DNA from: Minisyncoccota bacterium
GTDB lineage: Bacteria > Verrucomicrobiota > Lentisphaeria > Oligosphaerales > MVZH01
Direction of reading: 5' to 3'
NCBI GenBank assembly: GCA_021734725.1
Contig: JAIPIM010000095.1
Location: 1-12,164, forward strand
Length of the DNA: 12,164 bases
A program made the position numbers and the translations under genes. The notes below the pieces were generated by a model, which made no database searches, was not told where the DNA came from, and saw nothing but the letters and a program-made list of their open reading frames with translations. This document shows, in pieces, positions 6,312 through 12,164 of the stretch; position 1 is the stretch's first letter; every line of letters begins with the position of its first letter.

Positions 6312-7211
6312 TTATCTCTCTGCGACCTCCCAGATCACGGACCAGTGCATGGTCCGGCCCGGTTTCACGAACAAGCCGGAAACGTTTTTGCCACTGAGCA
6401 CGCTGCCCGACCCGGGAATCGGTTCGAACGCGCATTCATTGCGGCGTATACCGTCCTCGTCAGGGTACCCATCACGATTCCACCAGATACCCAGTGTGGG
6501 AAAAAGATCGCTATCATAGCGCACTTCCACAGTAATCTCCGAGCCAAGCTCCACAAGAAACCTGCCATTGTCTGTCTTCCGGAGCAAGAGCATACGGACG
6601 GACCGCGCCGCATTCGTCAGCAACTCCCGTGCAACGTCGGCGGGGGATGCCAGGGCATGTTGCACGTCGCTCGTCTCTTCATCCATACATAGTCCGAAGG
6701 TCGGGAGAACAATCCTCGTGACATGGTTCAACGGCATCAATGCATGCATAACGTGAAGGAAAACGAGGGGGACTTCTCCGGCGTTCCGTGCACTGAACTC
6801 CCAGGTCAGTGTATTCTCCGCGAAAACGAGGTTACGTTCAAACGTCAATGGCAATCGACGACTTGCCGTACGGCAGACCAGCCCGCTCGCCGTTCGTTCG
6901 GCGGTCCAGGGGAGCCAGCACAACTCGCCGTGGTCGGGAATGTCCCAGTCCGTGCCGGGATATACACACGGATCCACGCTCGGCAAACAATCGTCATACC
7001 CATAAACCGGGCGTAACTCATACGCGCCATAGTCCGCGACCGGCGGCCGAAACGCAGCCGGCGGCCCCGTAAGCAGATCCTTTCCCGCAACACACAAGCG
7101 GGAAATTCGGCCGCCATCCGCGGGAAGACATTCCACATGCCAAGGGCCAATCGTATACTCAATCCGGTCCGGTTCAGAAACATCAGCTGTGTCGCACCGC
7201 GCGTTTGGCAT
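6312..7211 (-). CDS. Aldose 1-epimerase-like (galactose mutarotase superfamily) protein
   Basis: This protein has 299 residues. The galactose-mutarotase fold is suggested by an all-beta composition and family-style motifs: IPDHGELCWLPW (His94), FLHVMHALMPL (His153 and His156) and a late NECAFEPIPGS, in which Glu263 would be the catalytic base. Members interconvert sugar anomers or bind sugar rings; some act on unusual substrates. There is no signal peptide, so it is cytosolic. I chose the ATG at 7211 because GGAGGG lies 6 nt upstream. The frame is open to 7328, but there it only translates an 8-bp repeat array into cysteine/glycine/valine low-complexity sequence. It is the last gene of the minus-strand sugar set, 141 bp after the isomerase-like gene, and ends 63 bp from the convergent redoxin gene with no clear terminator between. 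The substrate is unknown. Confidence 0.78.
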   Translation of the reverse strand: MPNARCDTADVSEPDRIEYTIGPWHVECLPADGGRISRLCVAGKDLLTGPPAAFRPPVADYGAYELRPVYGYDDCLPSVDPCVYPGTDWDIPDHGELCWLPWTAERTASGLVCRTASRRLPLTFERNLVFAENTLTWEFSARNAGEVPLVFLHVMHALMPLNHVTRIVLPTFGLCMDEETSDVQHALASPADVARELLTNAARSVRMLLLRKTDNGRFLVELGSEITVEVRYDSDLFPTLGIWWNRDGYPDEDGIRRNECAFEPIPGSGSVLSGKNVSGLFVKPGRTMHWSVIWEVAER

Positions 7212-7270
7212 ACACCACCCTCCGCATTCCCTCTCTCGCTTCGAGTACACCGTAATCCATTCCCGAGCAG

Positions 7271-7286
7271 TCTGGGAGTCTGGGAG
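7271..7286. repeat. Two-copy 8-bp direct repeat TCTGGGAG
   Basis: TCTGGGAG occurs twice back to back, 5 bp before the CACACCCA array. It has the same 8-bp period but a different unit, so two unrelated 8-bp repeats sit side by side in one spacer. Confidence 0.85.
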
Positions 7287-7291
7287 TACGT

Positions 7292-7347
7292 CACACCCAC
7301 ACACCCACACACCCACACACCCACACACTCACACACTCACACACTCC
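7292..7347. repeat. 8-bp tandem repeat array, seven units
   Basis: The array is four copies of CACACCCA, then two of CACACTCA, then a last CACACTCC. It fills the spacer between the isomerase-like gene, whose stop is 5 bp away, and the mutarotase gene. On the transcribed (minus) strand it reads as G/T-only repeats (TGTGGGTG), with G-triplets spaced every 8 nt. The two variants are blocked rather than mixed, which suggests stepwise slippage expansion. Confidence 0.95.
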
Positions 7348-7352
7348 CCCTC

Positions 7353-8732
7353 CTACAGCGCCACCGCCCGAATACCCGTCAACTCGCAAAATGCCAGGAT
7401 GTCGTCATAGAGGTGCGGGCCATATCCAAGACAGGCATACTCGTTATTCCAAGCCTGAAGCAACCGCTCGATATCGCAGTGTGCCGTCAAAAAGGCATGC
7501 GGCCAGAACGGAATGCCGCACTCCAAGCGCCTTGATTCGATCTCTTCGGCTCTCGGCTCGAATACGCTGCAACGGGCCACGACCACCTCAAACTCGCCCT
7601 TCACGCGACCCATACGCGCCAGTACACCCTCGCCGGCTTTGCAGACAAGATCGACGGACAATCCACCAGCCTCCCCTTCCGTAGGGATCCCATGTTCAGC
7701 AAACTTGGCGGGGCCGACCTCGCCGGCAAGCGACGGAGGGCATGCGCCATCGCCGATTATCTTGATCTCCTTGGTCGATTTGTCGATGTGCTGCAAGTCA
7801 CCGTAATAGACCGGATCGTCACTGAAATCGGTCAGGAGTTTTACCGACATCAGTGTGTTGAAATCCGACAGTGTCGATGTCCCGACCCCATCGTTGAGCA
7901 TCAGGCTCTGAGCAAAACATGTGGCGCCGTAATAGTCTCCGAATCCGGGGAACGACTGAATGGTATAACCTTCCCAGCCTTCCTCCCGCAGCAGTTTTTT
8001 GAGGGCCAGATAAAGCGCAACCGACCGGTCTTCAACCTCACCTTCAGGAATCGGAACACTGAACAACGGCTGGATGGCCGCGCGCGCCTCCTGGATCTCG
8101 GCGGGGGTCACGGCCCGCGCCGTCTTTACGAGATTCATCGTGTCACGTGAATCGATATCGATGCCGAACACACGCATCCACTGAGAAGGATCCGCCACAC
8201 CGCAGGTTTGCCCCATGCCACGCCCCCCAAACACGCCGAACGTGCTCATGTTGAGACGGTTCTTCTCGGACGCCCCGCGACAGTAAGAGACAATCTGGGC
8301 CAGATCGTTCGGATTATCATGACTGCCATACACAAACCTGTGCGGCACACCAATCTCTTTCAGACCGCCGTGCATCACCAGGCCGCCGACAGGACGCCAC
8401 CCCTGCGACCCCGGATGCGTCCATACAAGAATGCCTTTCCCCGTGCCGGCAAAATCTCGTAACGCTCCGGCAAGGTGTGCGGCCCATACCCACGTACCGG
8501 AAAACAGAACGACTGCAGCCACATCGTCCATGACCTTGTATTTCGCCACACACTCGCGGGCTTCTTTTTTGGAAGCCACGACCACGTCGTGCGGTACGAG
8601 TTCCACTCCCGCGTCCTGCAATGCCCGCTGCGCACCAGACACCAGAGCATCGTCAATGAACGGGGTCCCCAGGGGATCCTCCAACCCGTCCTTGTGCACA
8701 CCGTAGACAACGAATCCAACCTTAACCTTCAT
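7353..8732 (-). CDS. L-fucose/L-arabinose isomerase-family protein
   Basis: This protein has 459 residues and belongs to the FucI/AraA-like superfamily, whose classical members interconvert aldoses and ketoses with Mn2+. An N-terminal alpha/beta domain (1 to about 160; VKVGFVVYGVH, then VVLFSGTWVWAAHLAG) is followed by GVFGGRGMGQTCGVAD (166-181) and the central substrate/metal region FPGFGDYYGATCFAQSL (261-277), STLSDFN (286-292) and VYYGDLQHID (308-317). The C-terminal barrel has PFWPHAFL (408-415) and NNEYACLGYG (429-438). The start is ATG 8732, with AAGGAG 7 nt upstream; an in-frame ATG at 8759 has no such site. Compared with how I remember the family, the usual acidic CEGD-like motif reads TLSD and the late His before the GY/GD turn reads NEY, so isomerase activity is not assured. 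It lies between the amidohydrolase and mutarotase genes of the set. Confidence 0.82.
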   Translation of the reverse strand: MKVKVGFVVYGVHKDGLEDPLGTPFIDDALVSGAQRALQDAGVELVPHDVVVASKKEARECVAKYKVMDDVAAVVLFSGTWVWAAHLAGALRDFAGTGKGILVWTHPGSQGWRPVGGLVMHGGLKEIGVPHRFVYGSHDNPNDLAQIVSYCRGASEKNRLNMSTFGVFGGRGMGQTCGVADPSQWMRVFGIDIDSRDTMNLVKTARAVTPAEIQEARAAIQPLFSVPIPEGEVEDRSVALYLALKKLLREEGWEGYTIQSFPGFGDYYGATCFAQSLMLNDGVGTSTLSDFNTLMSVKLLTDFSDDPVYYGDLQHIDKSTKEIKIIGDGACPPSLAGEVGPAKFAEHGIPTEGEAGGLSVDLVCKAGEGVLARMGRVKGEFEVVVARCSVFEPRAEEIESRRLECGIPFWPHAFLTAHCDIERLLQAWNNEYACLGYGPHLYDDILAFCELTGIRAVAL

Positions 8733-8815
8733 TTGAACGCTCCTTTCCAGTTTCCACATCGACCCGGGGCACGATTACGAACAACGGCCCGGACACATAG
8801 CCACACCAACCAACC

Positions 8816-8837
8816 CGTCAACCGTATTCGTCAACCG
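8816..8837. repeat. 9-bp direct repeat CGTCAACCG, two copies
   Basis: CGTCAACCG occurs at 8816-8824 and 8829-8837, 13 bp start to start, just after the amidohydrolase stop in transcript order. On the minus strand each copy contains TTGACG. The second could act as a -35 element, but the best -10 about 16 nt on (TATGTG) is poor. It may be an operator for an internal promoter or chance. Confidence 0.45.
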
Positions 8838-8849
8838 CCGCCAATTTCA

Positions 8850-9923
8850 TCACGGATTCAGGTCATAGTCTTGCCGTAAACCGGGGATGAGGTCAAGTGC
8901 GTTCGCAAAGTAAATTTTACGCAGTACGTCATCCGGCAAGCCCAGCCCGTGCACCCGCCAGCGGTGACGTCCGAACGTACCATCGTAATCCGGCGGAATG
9001 AAGTACTCGTCGCATGTTTCTAAAAACCTGAAATAGAACCGGTACATTTCAACCGACGCGGGCATGTCGGTACCGAAATAGACACGATCCTGATAGGTGA
9101 TTAGAAATTCGCGTGCCGAGTACGGTTGACGCCCCAGTTCATCACAACGGGCGGAGAAATCGATAAACACATTGGGGTTCCTGTCCAAAAGCGCCCCAAC
9201 ATATGCCAAGTCTTCCGCATAATTGGCAACGTGCGGCAGCAGAAACGTCGTACCCGGATGATTCCGCACAACTCGATCACGTCGCTCAATCAACTCCTTT
9301 TTCGACGGAAATTCAGGCCCGAAAAAGCTCCAACTCGGGTATTTCTGAAGGCTGTCATAGTGCTCATTCTCCGGCCTGACCGGCTGAAAAAAACCAACAG
9401 GATCGGACTGGTGCATCAGTACGGGCACCCCCAGTCGACCGGCTTCTTCCCAGATCGGAGCCAGCCGTTCGTCATCCAGGTGAATCAAGTTGCCGTCACC
9501 ATCACGATAACGCAACCCCAGTTCTTTGAGGACTTTCAGACCGCGTGCACCGCGCCGGACATGATCGTTGAGTGTCGCCACACACTCTTCGACAAAGTCG
9601 CCGGCATCCCTGAAGAGCGGTTCCGTCACGGGCCGTGCCAGGGAGGCCATTGTGAACCCATAGAATCGATGAGGATAGCGGGTGACAGCGTGATTGAAAA
9701 AATCACTGATGTCGCCCGGCTGAAACACATAACCGCCCTCCGCCCATTGCAGACGGATATTCGTGGTGAGATCGCAGTAACACGCCACACCGACCTCGTC
9801 CATAACGTCCACAACCTTGTCGACAGCCTCCCAGGCCGCCCACAGGTGGTTGTGAGCATCCACCACCGGGAAACGTGCTCGATCCGGAACGTGCTCATCG
9901 TGTACCAGGAAACAATTAGTCAC
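8850..9923 (-). CDS. Amidohydrolase-2 family (metal-dependent TIM-barrel) protein
   Basis: This 357-residue protein has the full metal-site pattern of the amidohydrolase-2 (COG2159-like) family: an H-x-H on the first strand (DAHNHL, His24 and His26), a GLKVLKELG strand (128-136), MHQSDP with His171, LLPHVANY with His231 and the terminal Asp286 in YFGTDMP. Members hydrolyse lactones or C-N bonds, or decarboxylate acids. No annotation of the substrate is possible from motifs. There is no signal peptide. I chose GTG 9923, preceded by GGGAGGA at 10 nt. The frame could open at a TTG at 9956, but that has no ribosome site, and no in-frame ATG lies between the upstream stop and the conserved region. 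It follows the Gfo/Idh gene by 94 bp and precedes the isomerase-like gene by 117 bp. Beside a sugar dehydrogenase, a lactonase-type role is one possibility; that is inference. Confidence 0.85.
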   Translation of the reverse strand: MTNCFLVHDEHVPDRARFPVVDAHNHLWAAWEAVDKVVDVMDEVGVACYCDLTTNIRLQWAEGGYVFQPGDISDFFNHAVTRYPHRFYGFTMASLARPVTEPLFRDAGDFVEECVATLNDHVRRGARGLKVLKELGLRYRDGDGNLIHLDDERLAPIWEEAGRLGVPVLMHQSDPVGFFQPVRPENEHYDSLQKYPSWSFFGPEFPSKKELIERRDRVVRNHPGTTFLLPHVANYAEDLAYVGALLDRNPNVFIDFSARCDELGRQPYSAREFLITYQDRVYFGTDMPASVEMYRFYFRFLETCDEYFIPPDYDGTFGRHRWRVHGLGLPDDVLRKIYFANALDLIPGLRQDYDLNP

Positions 9924-9933
9924 TTGTGCCGAT

Positions 9934-9940
9934 TCCTCCC
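9934..9940 (-). promoter_or_regulatory. Ribosome binding site supporting a GTG start
   Basis: GGGAGGA on the minus strand sits 10 nt before the GTG at 9923. It is the only good Shine-Dalgarno sequence near the 5' end of the amidohydrolase frame, and so decides the start. Confidence 0.6.
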
Positions 9941-10017
9941 GGACATCCCGCTCCAAGATCAGGCTTTGCTTACGATTCGCATTCGCGACCGGCTGTTCTC
10001 AGACAGTGCGCCCGGCC

Positions 10018-11079
10018 TCACTCCATTTGAAAAGGAGTCCCCTCTCTGGCCTTCGTGATAACCTGCATCACCTGCAGAGCTTCTTGCAAGCTTATGGGAA
10101 ATTGTCTGCCGTGCCTGAGGGAATCATACAGATAGTCCCAGATGCCGTCCATTGTGTACGGTGATGAAGGGGCCACCGGGATGCGCTCGTCCACCCACGT
10201 CAATTCCTCGGGGCTGCCAAACCCTCCTTCCATCGGGGGCGATTGAGGATTGGCTTCCCGCTCTTGCAGCTTCTGGTCAGGATTGAGATACCGGAGATGA
10301 ATCTCGTCTCCGGTACAGCTCAAGGCGCCCCGAGTACCGGCGATATGGTATTCGGATTCGGGAAGCGCATTACCGCCGCTGATTTCCAAATCGATGACAC
10401 GAGCATTCTCGCCCTTCATGATGATCTTCAGATGGTCTTCAGCGTCGCCAACCGCGGCAACCCGCTTTAAATCACTCCACAGCTTCTCGAGCGGCGCATC
10501 CAGTAAGCGGAGCCCATGATCGATGATGTGCGGTCCCCAATTCAACAATTGGCCGCCACCGCACCCGGTAAGAGCCTGCCAGTCGTCACGCCGAGCGTAA
10601 TGGTGGCGGCGCAGCTTCACTTCATACACGTTCCCGAGGATGCCGGAAGCAATGATTTCGAGAATATGCTGAAACGCGGGTTCGAATCGACGGTTATGCC
10701 GAATAAACAAACGCCCATCTGACTGATCGGCAGTGTCGCAAATCCGTTTGGCGCTCTCATAGGTGAGGGCCATGGGCTTTTCAAGGAAAACGTGCTTATT
10801 CTCCATAAGCGCCGCTATGGCATGAGACTCGTGGTCGGACGAACGCGTGGCCACGTCCACCAATTCCACATTAGGATCCGCGATCATGTCTTCTATCGAT
10901 TGATACGTACGGCATCCATACCGTTCCTTCATGCGTTCACAGCGTGCCGGATCAATATCGCAGGCCGCGACAATCTCGAATTTGTCTTCGCGTCCCTCCA
11001 GCTCGACACAGTGCATGCCCCAACCGGCGCGCCCAATACCCGCAATACCAATACGAATCGCTTCTGTCTGATCCGTCAT
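10018..11079 (-). CDS. Gfo/Idh/MocA-family NAD(P)-dependent oxidoreductase
   Basis: This 353-residue cytosolic protein is full length for the family. The N-terminal Rossmann domain has GIAGIGRAGWG, with the GxGxxG glycines at 14, 16 and 19, and an acidic CDIDP (40-44) that favours NAD. The hallmark EKP triad is Glu100-Lys101-Pro102 in HVFLEKPMALTY. The C-terminal alpha/beta domain carries GGGQLLNWGPHIIDHGL (174-190), where His184 and His188 occupy the usual catalytic and substrate region. Members oxidise or reduce hydroxyls of sugars, inositols and sugar acids. The ATG at 11079 has AAGGAGG upstream with an 11-nt gap; the frame is open to 11211 but the extra residues resemble spacer translation. 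It is the first gene of the minus-strand set, with a possible palindromic operator about 50 bp upstream. The substrate is not deducible. Confidence 0.9.
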   Translation of the reverse strand: MTDQTEAIRIGIAGIGRAGWGMHCVELEGREDKFEIVAACDIDPARCERMKERYGCRTYQSIEDMIADPNVELVDVATRSSDHESHAIAALMENKHVFLEKPMALTYESAKRICDTADQSDGRLFIRHNRRFEPAFQHILEIIASGILGNVYEVKLRRHHYARRDDWQALTGCGGGQLLNWGPHIIDHGLRLLDAPLEKLWSDLKRVAAVGDAEDHLKIIMKGENARVIDLEISGGNALPESEYHIAGTRGALSCTGDEIHLRYLNPDQKLQEREANPQSPPMEGGFGSPEELTWVDERIPVAPSSPYTMDGIWDYLYDSLRHGRQFPISLQEALQVMQVITKAREGTPFQME

Positions 11080-11130
11080 AACGTGAATTTCCTCCTTGGA
11101 ATAAATTTCAGTGTTCCGGAGTTCTGTTGT

Positions 11131-11140
11131 TCGTATACAA
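11131..11140. promoter_or_regulatory. Candidate operator upstream of the sugar gene set
   Basis: TCGTATACAA (minus strand TTGTATACGA) is an inverted repeat with one mismatch, centred about 57 bp before the Gfo/Idh start. It resembles the TTGTATACAA type of half-symmetric site bound by some GntR-family repressors. A second overlapping palindrome, ATACAnTGTAT, shares its bases (11135-11145). No regulator gene is nearby to support it. Confidence 0.3.
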
Positions 11141-11162
11141 TGTATGACTGCATCGAAGCAGC

Positions 11163-11181
11163 CGACAGCGGCCAGCTGTCG
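11163..11181. other. Hairpin-forming inverted repeat between glgP and the sugar gene set
   Basis: CGACAGC (11163-11169) and GCTGTCG (11175-11181) are perfectly complementary, with a 5-nt loop GGCCA. No T-run follows on either strand, so it is not a classical terminator for glgP, though it might act as a processing or 3'-end structure. Confidence 0.5.
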
Positions 11182-11205
11182 CCTGCCTCCGCTGGTTGCC
11201 TGCTG

Positions 11206-11226
11206 TTTCAAGTTTCAGCCTTCAGC
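11206..11226. repeat. Imperfect 7-bp tandem repeat, three units
   Basis: The units are TTTCAAG, TTTCAGC and CTTCAGC, followed by a partial TTCC. On the minus strand this reads as GCTGAAG-GCTGAAA-CTTGAAA. It is another short-period repeat in a spacer of this window, besides the 8-bp arrays near 7271-7347. Confidence 0.6.
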
Positions 11227-11296
11227 TTCCCGTGAAGCGTCCAATGTAAAGGCTCTCACCCCCATTGTCGACCCAGAGATGATGATTCCTGGACAA

Positions 11297-12164
11297 TCAG
11301 GCCCACATCACAAGCCCCATATCGAACTTGTTTGCCAAGTCTTTATGGTAAGGAATGATGCGGATTCCGTAGGAGTAGTTCCCCTTGTTTTCCGCTTTGA
11401 ACTCTCCTTTGAAGCTAACAATACGGTCGCCTTCAACATCGTCCTTCTTATACTTGAGCGCAATCTCCTTGGGATCACGTATATCGTTGACGGGATCTGT
11501 CTTGCCGACCACCAGTTCTACGAGTAATTCATCAGCACTCAAGTCCCCGGTATCAACGCGTACCGTCAGGCCAAACGTCTGTCCTGTCTGGATACAGCCC
11601 CCCCTTGCGCCGGATGTGGTGATGTCCACAAGATGGACTGTAGAGAATGCACCGGACACCCGGCGTTTCCATTCCGCAAGTTCACGAATCATTTTATGAT
11701 TGTCCGCCGTAGCCTTGCGCGACCGTGCGGCACATGGTTTGTACATGGAATCAAAATAATCCTTGACCATGCGATGCGTGTTGAAGCGCGGCAATGCAGT
11801 CTCCAATGACCGCCGCATGACCGACATCCACTGTTCGGGAACGCCACGCGTATTACGCTGATAATACAGTGGGACAACAACATCTTCGAGCAGGTCGTAC
11901 AGGTCGCTGACGTCACGCAGGTCGTCGGACTCGGTGTTCTCATCCACATCCTGCGAGCCGGGACCGATCGTCCAGCCGTTTCCTTCTTCAGCCCCCTCGT
12001 ACCACCATCCGTCCGCAACACTGAGATTAATGCCTGCATTCATAGCGGCTTTCTGGCCGCTGGTACCGCTGGCTTCATAAGGCCGCCGCGGCGTATTCAG
12101 CCATACATCCACACCGTGCACCAGATGCTTGGCCGTATGCAGATCGTAGTCCTCCAGGAAGACC
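11297..12164 (-). CDS. glgP: Alpha-glucan (glycogen/maltodextrin) phosphorylase, C-terminal part, cut by window edge
   Basis: This GT35 enzyme uses phosphate to release glucose 1-phosphate from alpha-1,4-glucans, with pyridoxal phosphate as cofactor. The visible 288 residues start in the nucleotide-binding-like domain. HGVDVWLNTPRRPYEASGTSGQKAAMN holds Lys38 (counted from the window edge), the expected PLP lysine. INLSVADGWWYEG follows, then about 80 residues of helix and a C-terminal beta-rich domain that ends in the family-typical GLVMWA. The pattern matches the shorter archaeal/bacterial alpha-glucan phosphorylase branch (with NTPRRPYEASGTSG and DGWW) rather than the muscle or E. coli type. 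The N-terminal part lies beyond 12164. The protein ends normally. The 217-bp spacer before the next same-strand gene argues for separate transcription from the sugar set. Confidence 0.92.
   Translation of the reverse strand, partial: VFLEDYDLHTAKHLVHGVDVWLNTPRRPYEASGTSGQKAAMNAGINLSVADGWWYEGAEEGNGWTIGPGSQDVDENTESDDLRDVSDLYDLLEDVVVPLYYQRNTRGVPEQWMSVMRRSLETALPRFNTHRMVKDYFDSMYKPCAARSRKATADNHKMIRELAEWKRRVSGAFSTVHLVDITTSGARGGCIQTGQTFGLTVRVDTGDLSADELLVELVVGKTDPVNDIRDPKEIALKYKKDDVEGDRIVSFKGEFKAENKGNYSYGIRIIPYHKDLANKFDMGLVMWA

Noticed and set aside
7212..7336. Cysteine/valine/glycine-rich N-terminus (CGCVGVWVCGC-like) of the mutarotase or a separate repeat protein
   Set aside because: It is only the 8-bp DNA array read through in frame. 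The proper start at 7211 has a good ribosome site.
7292..7347. CRISPR-like array
   Set aside because: The units are 8 bp and directly adjacent, with no spacers and no cas genes.
9126..10058. 310-codon plus-strand frame opposite the amidohydrolase
   Set aside because: It lies over a gene whose metal-site motifs are all in place on the minus strand. Its translation has no family features, and it runs past the end of the amidohydrolase into the Gfo/Idh stop region.
11230..11290. Small minus-strand peptide gene of about 16 codons in the glgP-Gfo/Idh spacer
   Set aside because: It is very short, has no ribosome site and overlaps the 7-bp repeats, so it is most likely spacer sequence.

Overview
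The window reads as a bacterial chromosome segment of moderately high GC content with clear Shine-Dalgarno starts. The organism is likely anaerobic or facultatively anaerobic, because it carries an oxygen-sensitive class III (glycyl-radical) ribonucleotide reductase. The mix of genes (ankyrin protein, TviB-like sugar dehydrogenase, archaeal-type alpha-glucan phosphorylase, a Gfo/Idh plus amidohydrolase sugar cluster, repeat-bearing spacers) would suit the Planctomycetes-Verrucomicrobia-Kiritimatiellota-Lentisphaerota assemblage. That placement is an inference and cannot be fixed from this sequence. No phage, IS, CRISPR, tRNA or rRNA feature was found.

Layout. (1) 1-999, minus strand: an ankyrin-repeat protein overlaps by ATGA the start of a trans-type polyprenyl diphosphate synthase that runs off the left edge. 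(2) 1280-2566, minus strand: a TviB/WbpO-type UDP-N-acetylhexosamine 6-dehydrogenase for surface polysaccharide precursors. (3) 2567-3100: a 534-bp spacer. Its left part is GC-rich and hairpin-forming and is unexplained. Its right part is a well-formed nrd control region: a sigma70-like promoter, two NrdR boxes 31 bp apart and a small leader hairpin. (4) 3101-6248, plus strand: nrdD and a CPKC redoxin 19 bp downstream, which look like a reductase-reductant pair; no nrdG activase is in view. (5) 6312-11079, minus strand and convergent with nrdD: a head-to-tail set of Gfo/Idh/MocA oxidoreductase, amidohydrolase-2 TIM-barrel protein, FucI/AraA-like sugar isomerase and aldose-1-epimerase-like mutarotase. 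Gaps are 94, 117 and 141 bp. The last gap holds a 7-copy 8-bp tandem array. (6) 11297-12164, minus strand: the C-terminal third or so of an alpha-glucan phosphorylase that enters from the right edge.

How the parts fit. The nrd pair should supply dNTPs under anaerobiosis and be repressed by NrdR (not in the window) when dNTP/ATP is sufficient. The four-gene set contains a mutarotase, an isomerase-fold protein, a sugar dehydrogenase-fold protein and a hydrolase/lyase-fold protein. Together these look like a carbohydrate pathway whose substrate cannot be read from the sequence. No transporter, kinase, aldolase or regulator is linked to it here. Glycogen or maltodextrin breakdown by GlgP lies upstream on the same strand, but a 217-bp spacer with repeats and a hairpin separates it.
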